64,000 bases of DNA from MPNP01 sp965215545 (GCA_965215545.1 OZ244066.1:2046001-2110000), one strand, 5' to 3'; numbered from the stretch's first letter, positions 26,664 through 35,819 are shown. Numbers and translations: made by a program. The notes: generated from the sequence alone by a model not told the origin.

Positions 26664-26996
26664 TCAGATTGAGAAACTCAGGGAGCAGCCGCATGTGGAT
26701 TTGGCGTTGGGATTGTTGATCACGAACTTTGCCCCGATCAACTCCTCACGGAAGTCGATGACGGCGTTCTCGAGGAAGGGCATGGAGACACTGTCAATGA
26801 GCACGGTCTGATTGTTCTTCTCGAACACTGTGTCATCAGCCTCGGGCTCATCAAAGGTGATCTCGTACTGGAAACCGGAACAGCCGCCTCCCTTGACGGC
26901 CACGCGCAGGCATCGGGGCTGGTCCCGACCGGCATTGATCTCGGCGAGACGTGCAAATGCCCGGTCCGACACACTGGGAGGAATCGCGAGAGTCAT
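26664..26996 (-). CDS. erpA: A-type iron-sulfur carrier protein (ErpA/IscA family)
   Basis: 110 residues from ATG 26996, with GGGGA five bases upstream; an ATG twelve bases earlier is possible. Three conserved cysteines, one in VKGGGCSGFQYEITF and two in STCGCSLSF at the C-terminus, form the C-x(n)-C-x-C cluster-binding set. VINNPNAKSTCGCS is typical of the ErpA-like group. It delivers Fe-S clusters to apo-enzymes, likely including the complex I subunits encoded further on. Nineteen bases upstream of xthA on the same strand, and divergent from dgt. Confidence 0.88.
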   Translation of the reverse strand: MTLAIPPSVSDRAFARLAEINAGRDQPRCLRVAVKGGGCSGFQYEITFDEPEADDTVFEKNNQTVLIDSVSMPFLENAVIDFREELIGAKFVINNPNAKSTCGCSLSFSI

Positions 26997-27100
26997 GAAA
27001 ATCCCCATAGCCTGACTTCAATAAGGGTGCTGCGGGATTTATACTGGAGCCGGTGTCCCGCAGCAAGGCCGGGATAGGCCACGGGTGAGACGCAGACAGG

Positions 27101-28279
27101 ATGCAACCATACGCAGCACGGGGCCGGCACCCAGCCGATCGGCTGTACCCGGAAGACCCACCTCAGGACCGGACGCCTTTCCAGCAGGATTGTGACCGCG
27201 TTGTCCACACGACCGCCTTCCGGCGGTTGATGCACAAGACCCAGGTGTTTTTCCTGCCCGACAGCGATCATGTCCGGACGCGCCTCACCCATACCATCGA
27301 GGTCGCGCGGGCGGCGCGCTCGATTGCCGATCGCCTCGGGCTGAATCCGGATCTGGCTGAATGTATCGCCCTTGCCCATGATCTCGGTCACCCGCCATTT
27401 GGTCATGCCGGCGAGGCCACACTGCACGACCTCATGCAGGACAATGGCGGCTTTGAGCACAACATGCAGGCCCTGCGAATCGTCACCGACCTCTCGCGGA
27501 CCTATCCTGATTTCAACGGGCTGAATCTGTGCCGGGAGAGTCTGGAAGGCATTGCCAAGCACAATGGGCCGATCACCACACCTCTCCCGGCTGATCTCGC
27601 CCGCATCCTGGACCAGCATGCGATCGGGTCCGATGGCTACCCGAGTGCCGAGGCCCAGGTCGCGGCGCTGGCCGATGACATTGCATACAACTGCCATGAT
27701 CTGCAGGACGGGCTGCGGACGGGAATCCTGGCTCTTGAGGATCTCGGTTCCTTGCCCATTCTGGGCCCGCGCTTCGAGTTGCTCAGGGACGACAATCCGA
27801 TGCTGGATCAGCATCGCATGATGCATGCCCTTGTCCGGCATCTCTTTGGCGCCCTGATGGACGATCTGGCGACCGGATCGGCAGCAATCCTGGCCCGCGT
27901 GGCCCCGCAGGCGATTGAGGATATCCGACAGTGCAATGAACGCGTCATTGCCTTTACAGCCACGACCGAGGCCGCGTTGGACCAGATCCGCGCTTTCCTG
28001 CAATGTTCCATGTACAATATCGATGAGATGGCACGCTATCGCGACAAGATCGGCAAGGTGCTGACCGTGATCTTCGAGCACTACACAAGCCGTCCTGACT
28101 CGCTCCCCGCCCACTGGCGGTCGCGCCTTGGCTCGCAACCGGACCCGGGGCTGATTGCCCGGACCGTGGCAGACTATATTGCCGGTATGACGGACAATTT
28201 TGCCATTGCGACCTTTGCCGACATCATGGGTCTGGCAGGCATGGTCTCCTTCGGGTCGGTTGCGGACCTGCAGGGCTGA
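27101..28279 (+). CDS. dgt: Deoxyguanosinetriphosphate triphosphohydrolase-like protein
   Basis: 392 residues. HD-domain metal ligands are visible in DHVRTRLTHTIEVARAARS and CIALAHDLGHPPFGHAG, with a later Asp in VAALADDIAYNCHDLQDG. FRRLMHKTQVFF and RDRTPFQQDCDRVVH-like N-terminal motifs match the proteobacterial dGTPase-like group. It hydrolyses dNTPs to nucleosides and triphosphate. Followed by argS on the same strand, an arrangement usual in alphaproteobacteria. Confidence 0.92.
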   Translation: MQPYAARGRHPADRLYPEDPPQDRTPFQQDCDRVVHTTAFRRLMHKTQVFFLPDSDHVRTRLTHTIEVARAARSIADRLGLNPDLAECIALAHDLGHPPFGHAGEATLHDLMQDNGGFEHNMQALRIVTDLSRTYPDFNGLNLCRESLEGIAKHNGPITTPLPADLARILDQHAIGSDGYPSAEAQVAALADDIAYNCHDLQDGLRTGILALEDLGSLPILGPRFELLRDDNPMLDQHRMMHALVRHLFGALMDDLATGSAAILARVAPQAIEDIRQCNERVIAFTATTEAALDQIRAFLQCSMYNIDEMARYRDKIGKVLTVIFEHYTSRPDSLPAHWRSRLGSQPDPGLIARTVADYIAGMTDNFAIATFADIMGLAGMVSFGSVADLQG

Positions 28280-28354
28280 GGACGGGAGCCAGGCATGAGG
28301 CTTGAAGACCCGCGACCATTGCGTGTAGTGGTGAACTGACGGCAGGCGAACACA

Positions 28355-30097
28355 ATGCAGATCTACAGCGAGTGCCGGTCACTTGTGAACCGGGCCCTTC
28401 AAGAGATGATTCCCCAAGGCGGCCCGGCGCTCACGAAATCTCTGGACAGGGTGACCGTCGAGCGTCCCCGCGACAGTGCCCACGGCGAAATCTCGACCAA
28501 CGCCGCCATCGTCTGCGCCAGGTCGACCGGACTGTCACCACGGGACCTTGCAATGAAGCTGGTGGCTGCGTTCCGCGCAAGTGATCTTGTCGCCGAGGCG
28601 GATATCGCTGGCCCGGGCTTTGTCAATCTGGTCCTCAAGCCCGAGGTCTGGAACAGCGTCATCACGACAGCGCTCGAAGAGCGGCGGAATTATGGCCGCC
28701 ACGTCCATGGCAGGGGATGCCACATCCTGGTGGAATTCGTTTCGGCCAATCCCACCGGTCCGCTGCATGTCGGTCATGCCCGCGGGGCGGCTTACGGCGA
28801 TGCGCTGGCTCGCCTGCTTGAGTTCACAGGCCACCAGGTCACCCGGGAATACTATGTCAATGATGCCGGGGCCCAGATCGAGACCCTGTGTCGTTCCGCT
28901 TACCTGCGTTATCTGGAGGCCCATGGTCAGGCAACCGAGTTCGAGCCGGAGTCCTACCGTGGTGACTATCTCAAGCCGGTCGGGGCCCAGCTCCGCGATG
29001 CGTATGGCGATCAGTTCATCAATGCCCCCGAGTCCGAGTGGATGGATGCGGTGCGCGGGATCACCTTGCATGCCATGATGGAGACCATCCGCGAGGACCT
29101 TGCATCCCTGAACATCACCATGGACAATTTTGTCTTTGAATCCGCGCTGGTGGCCAGCCAGCGAATTGATGATGCTGTCAAAATCCTCCAGGACCGGGAC
29201 CTCCTTTATCGTGGCCATTTGCCGCCTCCCAAGGGCAGGCGGCCGGATGAATGGGAAGAGCGCGAGCAATGGCTCTTCAGGTCAACGGCCTTCGGCGATG
29301 ACATCGACCGTCCAATCATGAAGGCCGATGGGGACTGGACCTATTTCGCCCCGGACATTGCCTATCATCATGACAAGGTTGAGCGGGGATTTGATGAACT
29401 GATCAATGTGTTCGGTTCCGACCATGGCGGGTATGTCAAGCGTCTCAAGGCAGCGGTGGCGGCCCTGTCGGCACATCCCATCCCCTTTGACATCAAACTG
29501 GTTCAGCAGGTCAATGTCATCGAGGCTGGTGCGGCCCTGCGGATGTCCAAGCGCAAGGGTGACTTCGTTCTCCTGCAAGACGCCATCAAGGCAGTGGGAG
29601 CAGATGTGACCCGCTTTGTCATGCTCATGCGACGCAATGAAGCCGTCCTGGATTTTGACTTTGCCAGAGTCCGCGACCAATCCCGCGACAATCCCGTCTT
29701 TTATGTGCAGTATGCCCACGCCCGGGCCTGCTCCCTGCTCCGCCGGGCCACCGCTGCCGGCCTCGAGGTGGATGACGAGACCCTGATCCTGGTCGATCGC
29801 CCCCTGCTGACCCATCCGGCCCATCTTGCCATGATGCAGACAGTCGCGGAATGGCCCCGGATCGTCGAACTGGCCGCCCGCCATCACGAACCCCATCGTG
29901 TTGTCTTTTATCTTACGGAACTGGCCTCGGCGTTCCACACGCTCTGGACCCAGGGGGGTGATGATCCTGCGTTGCGGATGCTCCAGGAGGATGACCCCGA
30001 TGGCACCCGGGCCCGTCTCGCGCTCGTTCGTTCCGTGGCCATCGTGATCAGTGCCGGCCTGCAGATCCTCGGTGTCCGTCCGGCCAGGGAGATGTAG
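28355..30097 (+). CDS. argS: Arginine--tRNA ligase
   Basis: 580 residues, complete class I synthetase. ANPTGPLHVGHARGAAYGD is the HIGH-type motif (HVGH) and ALRMSKRKGDFV is the KMSK loop. The N-terminal Add-1 domain and C-terminal anticodon-binding domain (YVQYAHARACSLLRRA, IVELAARHHEPHRVVFYLTE) are present. Typical neighbours follow: a SPOR protein, scpA, scpB. The alphaproteobacterial nagZ that often lies between SPOR and scpA is missing. Confidence 0.96.
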   Translation: MQIYSECRSLVNRALQEMIPQGGPALTKSLDRVTVERPRDSAHGEISTNAAIVCARSTGLSPRDLAMKLVAAFRASDLVAEADIAGPGFVNLVLKPEVWNSVITTALEERRNYGRHVHGRGCHILVEFVSANPTGPLHVGHARGAAYGDALARLLEFTGHQVTREYYVNDAGAQIETLCRSAYLRYLEAHGQATEFEPESYRGDYLKPVGAQLRDAYGDQFINAPESEWMDAVRGITLHAMMETIREDLASLNITMDNFVFESALVASQRIDDAVKILQDRDLLYRGHLPPPKGRRPDEWEEREQWLFRSTAFGDDIDRPIMKADGDWTYFAPDIAYHHDKVERGFDELINVFGSDHGGYVKRLKAAVAALSAHPIPFDIKLVQQVNVIEAGAALRMSKRKGDFVLLQDAIKAVGADVTRFVMLMRRNEAVLDFDFARVRDQSRDNPVFYVQYAHARACSLLRRATAAGLEVDDETLILVDRPLLTHPAHLAMMQTVAEWPRIVELAARHHEPHRVVFYLTELASAFHTLWTQGGDDPALRMLQEDDPDGTRARLALVRSVAIVISAGLQILGVRPAREM

Positions 30098-30100
30098 CCC

Positions 30101-30913
30101 ATGATTGTGGCCATCAGACAGCCGGGCAGGACCGGGATCCGGACGCTGGGGCTGCCGCGGCCAGCCTGGGCCAGCGTCCGCAACGTCCGCCGTGTCTCCA
30201 TGAGCCTCTCGTTGATTGCTGTCGCCCTGATGGTGAACATCATCTATGACCATCTCGTCATCCGCGATGAGGTGCCCGTCTTCCATGCCATGGAGGGACC
30301 GCTTTGGCACCGGCCCGCCGAACAGGGAGGCGTCCAGGCCAAATTCACGGGTTTTGCCCTCAATCGTATCATCAGCGGCAGGTTGGACACCGAGACCACC
30401 CCGACCCTGACTCTGGCACCCCCACAGCCGGGGTTGCCTGCCGAGGTCCTCTCACCGCGGGAATTGCGGGCCCTGCAACGCGGGGTGGCCGCCCCGTCAG
30501 TGGCCGGGACTTCCCCGGTCGGGACAGTCGCGCCGACCGGGGAGTCATCCGTGACCGGGGAGGTACAGGACGGGATCAATATCGAAAGCCTCATCGCCGA
30601 GATCATCGGGTCCCAATCCGAGGCGTTCACTGGTCTTGAGCTGTTGCCGGAGACCGTCCTGAGTGGCACGGTCACGGCCCAGGTCGGGATCTTTTCCGAA
30701 CGGGAACAGGCGGCCAATCGTCTGATCGAGCTCCTGAACAGTTTTCCCGACTCCCTCGGTTCCATGGACTGGATGATCGAACCCTTCATCCTCGGCAACC
30801 GCCGGAGTCACCGATTGCGCTTTCTGGGCTTTGCCCAATTCGATGACGCCATGATCTTCTGCCAGAAACTGGTCAGTCGCGGTGTGCAATGCGTCCCAAC
30901 CCTGGTCTTTTGA
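30101..30913 (+). CDS. SPOR-domain membrane protein
   Basis: 270 residues. One membrane segment near residues 30-48 (SMSLSLIAVALMVNIIYDHL), a long low-complexity Pro/Thr-rich periplasmic linker, then a C-terminal SPOR-like domain. In the latter GTVTAQVGIFSEREQAANRL and LGFAQFDDAMIFCQKLVSRG give the beta-alpha-beta pattern with the conserved Q-x-G-x-F-x-x-x-x-x-A. SPOR domains bind denuded peptidoglycan at the division septum. Three bases after argS, so co-transcribed. The start is uncertain; the first 25 residues are basic and could be cytosolic. Confidence 0.8.
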   Translation: MIVAIRQPGRTGIRTLGLPRPAWASVRNVRRVSMSLSLIAVALMVNIIYDHLVIRDEVPVFHAMEGPLWHRPAEQGGVQAKFTGFALNRIISGRLDTETTPTLTLAPPQPGLPAEVLSPRELRALQRGVAAPSVAGTSPVGTVAPTGESSVTGEVQDGINIESLIAEIIGSQSEAFTGLELLPETVLSGTVTAQVGIFSEREQAANRLIELLNSFPDSLGSMDWMIEPFILGNRRSHRLRFLGFAQFDDAMIFCQKLVSRGVQCVPTLVF

Positions 30914-30953
30914 TGCAATCCGATCGGGCAACACGGGCGCAGGGGTGCCGGTC

Positions 30954-31730
30954 ATGACTCCGGTGGCACCCCGTCCTGCCGTGCCGGCAGATCAGGATGT
31001 CCTGCATGTCAATACGAAAGAGTACTCCGGTCCGCTCGATCTCCTCCTTGATCTGGCCCGCCAGCAACGTGTGGATCTCTCCCGGATCTCGATCCTTGAT
31101 CTCGTGAACCAGTACCTGGCCTTCGTCGAACGGGCCAAAGCCCTGCAGATCACGCTGGCGGCCGATTACCTGATCATGGCGGCCTGGCTGGCCCTGCTCA
31201 AGTCCCGCCTGCTCCTGCCCGAGGAAAAGGAGGAAGAGATGTCCGGTGAGGACCTGGCCCGGGCCCTGACCTGGCGCATGCGCCGCCTCAGTGCCATGCG
31301 CCAGGTCGGACGGCAACTTCTTGACCGCCCCCGACTTGACCAGGATTTCTTCAGTCGGGGTGAGCCCGAGGCCGTGTCCATCGAGCGGCAGTTACGCACC
31401 GTCACCAGTCTCTATGATGTCCTGCAAGCCTATCTGTGGGTCAGGACACGAGAGGATTACACGCCGTTACGGATCGCTCCCGATGAACTCGTGACCATCA
31501 ATCAGGCCATGGACAACATGATGCGGCGCCTTGCCTCCCTCGTCGGCTGGGCTGAACTTGGACGATGTCTGCCCGATTCCTGGCAGGCCAGTCAGGACCT
31601 GGCAAAATCTGCCACGGCTTCGACCCTGGTTGCCACCCTGGAACTTGCCAGGCGCGGTCAACTCGAAATCCGCCAGTTGGCGACCAGCCAGGCGGTGGAA
31701 GTCCGGGCAAGACAGGCTGGACATGACTGA
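30954..31730 (+). CDS. scpA: Segregation and condensation protein A
   Basis: 258 residues from ATG 30954. YSGPLDLLLDLARQQRVDLS is the diagnostic ScpA N-terminus, followed by LDLVNQYLAFVERAKALQI and AADYLIMAAWLALLKSRLLL. This is the kleisin that bridges SMC heads for chromosome condensation. The C-terminus overlaps the scpB start by eight bases. The order argS-SPOR-scpA-scpB matches the class norm. Confidence 0.93.
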   Translation: MTPVAPRPAVPADQDVLHVNTKEYSGPLDLLLDLARQQRVDLSRISILDLVNQYLAFVERAKALQITLAADYLIMAAWLALLKSRLLLPEEKEEEMSGEDLARALTWRMRRLSAMRQVGRQLLDRPRLDQDFFSRGEPEAVSIERQLRTVTSLYDVLQAYLWVRTREDYTPLRIAPDELVTINQAMDNMMRRLASLVGWAELGRCLPDSWQASQDLAKSATASTLVATLELARRGQLEIRQLATSQAVEVRARQAGHD

Positions 31731-32295
31731 TCCCGCCCCCCCGGCTCTTCCGGGTGACCCCGACAAGATGATCGAGGCCATTCTCTTTGCGGCCCGCACC
31801 CCCATGACGCCAGCCGAGATCGCGGCCCGGCTGCCGGTCCCGACCGATGTGCCTGAGGTGCTGGCCCGGCTGGTTGCGCGCTATCAGGACCGGGGGGTCA
31901 ACCTGGTCCAGATTGGTCGCAGCTGGGCCTTTCGCACAGCCCCGGCTTTTGGTTTCCTCATGACGGTGGAAAAGGTTGTCCCGCGCCGCCTCTCCCGCGC
32001 CGCCCTCGAGACCCTGGCGATCATTGCCTACCACCAACCCGTCACCCGGGCCGAGATCGAGGAGATTCGCGGTGTCGGTGTCTCACAGGGGACGATCCAT
32101 ATCCTGTTCGAGTGTGACTGGATCGGTTTTGGCCAGCGCCGCAACGTTCCCGGTCGACCGGTGACCTATGTCGTCACCGGCCACTTCCTGGATCACTTTG
32201 GCCTCGCTTCCGTCAATGACCTGCCTGATCTTGAGGAACTGCGTGCGGCGGGATTGCTGGAATCAACCGAGCCACCCACAGCCGGGGGGCGTTGA
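31723..32295 (+). CDS. scpB: Segregation and condensation protein B
   Basis: 190 residues from ATG 31723, which overlaps the scpA stop. IEAILFAARTPMTPAEIAAR and LSRAALETLAIIAYHQPVTR followed by AEIEEIRGVGVSQGTIHIL are the two winged-helix motifs of ScpB. It forms the ScpAB-SMC condensin complex with the preceding gene. The tat genes that follow scpB in many alphaproteobacteria are absent; a convergent dCTP deaminase follows instead. Confidence 0.93.
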   Translation: MTDPAPPALPGDPDKMIEAILFAARTPMTPAEIAARLPVPTDVPEVLARLVARYQDRGVNLVQIGRSWAFRTAPAFGFLMTVEKVVPRRLSRAALETLAIIAYHQPVTRAEIEEIRGVGVSQGTIHILFECDWIGFGQRRNVPGRPVTYVVTGHFLDHFGLASVNDLPDLEELRAAGLLESTEPPTAGGR

Positions 32296-32301
32296 TCGGG
32301 C

Positions 32302-33396
32302 TCACCACCCGTTGCCGAGCGGTTGGAAGTGCTTTGAGAGTTGCAGTCCCTGGCCCTGATAGTTGGAGCCGGCCCCGGACCCGTAGGGATGCTGCGGGAC
32401 CTCCAGCATCCGCTCGAACGTCAGGCGTCCCACCCGTTGCCCGTGTTCCAGCAGGATGGGAACCTCGTGGCACCGCACCTCAAGGACGCCACGGGCACCA
32501 TGCCCACCTGTGGCGCGGGCACCAAAACCGGGATCGAAGAACCCGGCATAGTGCACGCGGAACTCGCCGACGACGGGCAGGTACGGCAGCATTTCGGCAG
32601 CATGATCCACGGGAATGTGGACCGCTTCCCGACTGGTGAGGATGTAGAAGGTGCCCGGGTCGAGGATCAGGTGGCCGGCATCGGCCACCACCGGGATCCA
32701 GTAGTCCGCAATGCGACAGACTCCTGTCCTGTCGATATCGATGATTCCCGAGTGCGGTTTGGCCTGATAGCCCACATGGCCGCCGGGCCGATCGAGATCC
32801 ACCGAAAAACCGATCCCGTCATCGATATCCCCGTCATCGGAGATCAGTTCGACATCCTGGTTCAGCACCTCGAGTTCTGCATCGGACAGTTTGGCAATGC
32901 CGCGGCGGAACCGGACCTGGTTCAGCTTCGAACCCGTCCGCACGAGGACCGAAAAGGAACGGGGGCAGATCTCGACATACAGAGGCCCATGATAGCCAGA
33001 CCCGATGCGATCGTATTCGGTGCCCTGATCGCACAGAAGGCGTGTCAGAAGGTCAAGGCGACCCGTCGAGCTCTTGGCATTGGCGGCGGCTGACACCCCG
33101 GTGGGCAGGGCCAGCGACTCGCACAGACAGGCAAGATAGACACACCCCTTCTCAAGCACCGCTCCCCCGGTAAGGTCGATCTCGTGCATGCTGAATTCCG
33201 CAATGCGCTCGGCCACGCTGCGGTTCCGGCCAGGAAGAAATGAGGCCCGGACCCGGTAGGCGGTCCTGCCCAGTCGCAGATCAAGGCTTGCCGGCTGGAT
33301 CTGGTTCGCGGCCAGTGCCAGGGTTGCCTTGATCTGTCCGGACTCGCACATGGCCTGGATCTGACGATCACAGAAGACGCCCGCTGTCCCCGTCAT
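32302..33396 (-). CDS. dcd: 2'-Deoxycytidine 5'-triphosphate deaminase, long form
   Basis: 364 residues, about twice the length of ordinary Dcd. This matches the proteobacterial two-domain family (PF06559). Motifs: IQPASLDLRLGRTAYRVRAS, SAAANAKSSTGRLDLLTRLL (substrate loop with S-S-T-G-R) and GYHGPLYVEICPRSF; the second half contains FFDPGFGARATGG followed by LEVRCHEVPILLEHGQRVG. It deaminates dCTP to dUTP for thymidylate synthesis. Convergent with scpB, with six bases between the stops. Confidence 0.9.
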   Translation of the reverse strand: MTGTAGVFCDRQIQAMCESGQIKATLALAANQIQPASLDLRLGRTAYRVRASFLPGRNRSVAERIAEFSMHEIDLTGGAVLEKGCVYLACLCESLALPTGVSAAANAKSSTGRLDLLTRLLCDQGTEYDRIGSGYHGPLYVEICPRSFSVLVRTGSKLNQVRFRRGIAKLSDAELEVLNQDVELISDDGDIDDGIGFSVDLDRPGGHVGYQAKPHSGIIDIDRTGVCRIADYWIPVVADAGHLILDPGTFYILTSREAVHIPVDHAAEMLPYLPVVGEFRVHYAGFFDPGFGARATGGHGARGVLEVRCHEVPILLEHGQRVGRLTFERMLEVPQHPYGSGAGSNYQGQGLQLSKHFQPLGNGW

Positions 33397-33476
33397 GACC
33401 AGTCCCCATGCCCCCTCACTGCGCTCCTCCCGACCGGCTTGGACCCGGACGCATGCACTGGAACCGGCGGACAGGC

Positions 33477-33554
33477 TGGTCGGGCCAGCGAGATTCGAAC
33501 TCGCGACCTCTCGTCCCCCAGACGAACGCGCTAACCAGGCTGCGCTATGGCCCG
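33477..33554 (-). tRNA. tRNA-Pro(GGG)
   Basis: Read on the minus strand: acceptor CGGGCCA pairs with TGGCCCG, then A73 and an encoded CCA. D-arm TAGCGCAGCCTGGTTAGCGC, anticodon loop CTGGGGG (anticodon GGG) and T-arm GCGAG-TTCGAAT-CTCGC are all well formed. It lies between merR and the dCTP deaminase gene. The CCA end is genomically encoded. Confidence 0.93.
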
Positions 33555-33603
33555 ACCCCGGTCGACATAAACCGCCGGGAAGGACAAGACAAGCGGTTGG
33601 CGG

Positions 33604-34179
33604 TCAGGAGCCAAAATCCTGCAGGGCAGCCTTTTCAGCCAGCCGGTCCCGCAGACCGAACAGATGACGTTGCCGGTCTTCGGACAGGGCGCGCAGGCGA
33701 TCGGCCGCAAAGATATAGTGTTTCTGGCCGAGGATCACCGTGAGGATCCGCCCATGTTCCTCGGCCTCTTCGGTTGGTCCGGCTGCTGGATGCGCTTCCT
33801 CGCCGGATGGCCGACAGGTCTCCGATCCCGCACCATCATTCGCGGTGGCGCCGTCGACATCCAGCATTGGGGGGAGGGATGACTCCGCTTCGATGCTGAC
33901 CGCCGACATGTCCACCGTGGCCAGTTTGAGGATTTCATCAAGACCCTCTGTCTCGATCTTGCGCTGGACGGCATTCATGGTCAGACCCTGATCATGGAGC
34001 AGGGTCTGCAGAGCGGAGAACAGCCTGATGTCGTCGACATTGTACATGCGAGTCCTGTCGCTGATCATCGGTGCCAGCGCGTCGAACTTGCTTTCCCAGT
34101 ATCGCATGACATGTTGCTTGAGACCGAGGACCCTGGCCACCTGGCCAATCGGCAGATGCGTCGGGGCGGGAGCCGTCAT
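33604..34179 (-). CDS. MerR-family transcriptional regulator
   Basis: 191 residues. The N-terminal helix-turn-helix (LPIGQVARVLGLKQHVMRYW) and the wing/arm (FDALAPMISDRTRMYNVDDI, RLFSALQTLLHDQGLTMNAV) match the MerR proteins that sit next to ihfA throughout the alphaproteobacteria. The C-terminal part is acidic and poorly conserved. No effector cysteines are visible. Sixty-one bases downstream of ihfA on the same strand, so probably one transcript. Target genes unknown. Confidence 0.87.
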   Translation of the reverse strand: MTAPAPTHLPIGQVARVLGLKQHVMRYWESKFDALAPMISDRTRMYNVDDIRLFSALQTLLHDQGLTMNAVQRKIETEGLDEILKLATVDMSAVSIEAESSLPPMLDVDGATANDGAGSETCRPSGEEAHPAAGPTEEAEEHGRILTVILGQKHYIFAADRLRALSEDRQRHLFGLRDRLAEKAALQDFGS

Positions 34180-34240
34180 GGACCCGAATGCCGGATTCTG
34201 GCCTTGCAGATTGGGGGCATGGCCTGATGCGGTCCTGGTT

Positions 34241-34531
34241 TCAGGAGTTGATGCGGGCTTTCAGCAGTCGGGACGGTTTGAAAGAGGGTCGTTTGCGGGC
34301 CGAGACCATCACCTTTTCCCCGGTTTTGGGCACCCGGGCTGGCCGCGCGACCTTGTTCTGCACGTTGAACTTGCCGAACTTCGGGATGAAGACGGTCCCG
34401 TCACGCAGCATCCCCTCGATGGTCTCGTTGAGAATCTCCTGCACCACGTCCTTGGCGCATTCCTGCGTGATCGAGGCCTCTTTCGCGACTTCCCTGACCA
34501 AATCGGCCTTGACTACTGTCTTCTTCGTCAT
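34241..34531 (-). CDS. ihfA: Integration host factor subunit alpha
   Basis: 96 residues, HU/IHF fold: TKKTVVKADLVREVAKEASI (N-terminal helices), VVQEILNETIEGMLRDGTVF, FGKFNVQNKVARP and the DNA-intercalating arm ARVPKTGEKVMVSARKRPSF. The arm proline that kinks DNA is kept, but the family's R-N-P-x-T-G-E appears here as R-V-P-K-T-G-E. It bends DNA at promoters and recombination sites together with IhfB. Normally fabH lies directly upstream; here about 2 kb of foreign or decayed DNA separates them. Confidence 0.9.
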   Translation of the reverse strand: MTKKTVVKADLVREVAKEASITQECAKDVVQEILNETIEGMLRDGTVFIPKFGKFNVQNKVARPARVPKTGEKVMVSARKRPSFKPSRLLKARINS

Positions 34532-35233
34532 ATTGCCCCCGAGCAGTGATGGTTCACAACTGGCCGCATCCTAGCATGTTGCATCCGCCCAGACAAGGGA
34601 ATCCTGACACCCCCAATCCGCGATCGAATCCACCGAATCCGCCACCCGGCCCAATTCCCCCAATTCCTGCCCCGATTTGCCCCCGGCGGCCAGAGCGGAG
34701 CGCTTGTCACGCCTGCCGCGGGGTGACAGCGGACTCAGGGGCCCCTGACTCCGCAGTGGTCCGGGTCTGTGAGGCACCGGTGAGGTCTGAGCCAGCACCC
34801 GCGAGACGTCCTGCCCCGCCCGGGAGCCAGGCCGCTGGCAAGGGGAGGGGGTCGGGAGGATCGTTGGTCTGGGGCGCGAGGGTGCTGCGCTCCGAGCCGG
34901 TCGACATCGGCGACTCGGCCCATGCCGATGATGGTGAGGAGGGTGATCGCCAGCACACTCGGGGCATCGCATCAGCCCCGGGTGCGGCGCTGGGTCTCGG
35001 GGTGGTCATGGCGACCCTTCAGCTTGGCCAGCATGCCCGGAGGCGGCACCTCGCCACCGTTGGGCGTGATGGTGGCATCGCATGTGATGGTGCAGGGAAG
35101 AGCGGTCTTGTGTAGCATGGCGTTCACCCGGTGGGTGACTTCAGACTTTGATAAATCTACACCATGACTGATGGAGATTCAATTATCTACTGGGCCTTTC
35201 GCCTATTTTTGATCGTGGATACGACCCACCGTG
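34532..35233. other. Upstream region of ihfA: about 700 bp without a confirmed gene
   Basis: Contains the ihfA leader and several coding-like but mutually out-of-frame minus-strand stretches. One is MTTPRPSAAPG near 35003, one a hydrophobic VLAITLLTIIGMG near 34957, and one a Pro/Ala-rich LAPQTNDPPDPLPLP ending in TGA. They could be one small exported protein broken by frameshifts, but I cannot prove it. The segment 35150-35230 is A/T-rich and may mark an insertion boundary. Confidence 0.35.
34972..35118 (-). CDS. Possible small protein of 48 residues
   Basis: An ATG-to-TGA frame with markedly G/C-biased third positions. It reads LPCTITCDATITPNGGEVPP and then GMLAKLKGRHDHPETQRRTR. No clear ribosome-binding site, no recognised family, and it overlaps other coding-like frames. 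Listed because the codon pattern is genome-like; it may equally be a fragment of a decayed gene. Confidence 0.25.
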   Translation of the reverse strand: MLHKTALPCTITCDATITPNGGEVPPPGMLAKLKGRHDHPETQRRTRG

Positions 35234-35819
35234 TCATTGAAGGATAGATGTCATGTTTGCACTGACATCGGCCAGTTCCATTCTCGCGCGGTCGGAGAGC
35301 CAGGCGTGGTGGTGGGGCGACAATTGTTCCAGACGGTGCAGAACGAGATCGGAGGACTCTCTCCACCCTGAAGCAAAGACGGGTTCATGGTGAGCGATCC
35401 GGTTTCTCAGATCCCTGATTCTCAGCAGATCCTTGTGCAGTTCCCTGACATCTTCCCCGGCAGGCCAAACCGTCCACAGGAACGGAATCCAGAATACCTC
35501 GCGGTGTTTCCTTTCGTGCAGGGCAACCCGGACATTGAAGGTCAGTTTGGCCACAATTCTGTCAGAGTCCAGCTGACGGTCGGTTTTCCAGCGCCCTGCG
35601 GGCCTCCCGGATGTTCTTCCGCCGTCGGTCATCAAGGAGCTGCATAAAGACACGGGCCCGATACCAGTCCGGTCGATCGAAATGATTCATGATTGACGTC
35701 ACGACCGCATTGCGGAGCACAATCTCGCAACCACCGATGGTTTCGAGTAGCAGTCCAGAGAATCGGGCGTTGGACTGGTACAGGGTGAGGGCATCGACCG
35801 TTGACGCGGTGGCTGACAT
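35234..35819 (-). pseudogene. Abi-like (Abi_2-type) protein with a frameshift
   Basis: The first part (ATG 35819 to about 35585) reads DALTLYQSNARFSGLLLETI, GGCEIVLRNAVVTSIMNHF and RRRKNIREARRALE. The second part, in another frame, reads RIVAKLTFNVRVALHERKHR and LLRIRDLRNRIAHHEPVF, then LSPHHHAWL. Together they form a full Abi-like abortive-infection family protein of about 195 residues, including the R-N-x-x-A-H-H-E-P motif. One indel near 35585 (around GGAAAACCG) breaks it. These proteins are linked to phage abortive infection. It sits in the ihfA-fabH gap beside a reverse-transcriptase remnant. Confidence 0.7.

Noticed and set aside
33477..33554. tRNA-Pro as an integration site for an island
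   Set aside because: Normal housekeeping genes lie on both sides, with no integrase and no duplicated tRNA end in the window.
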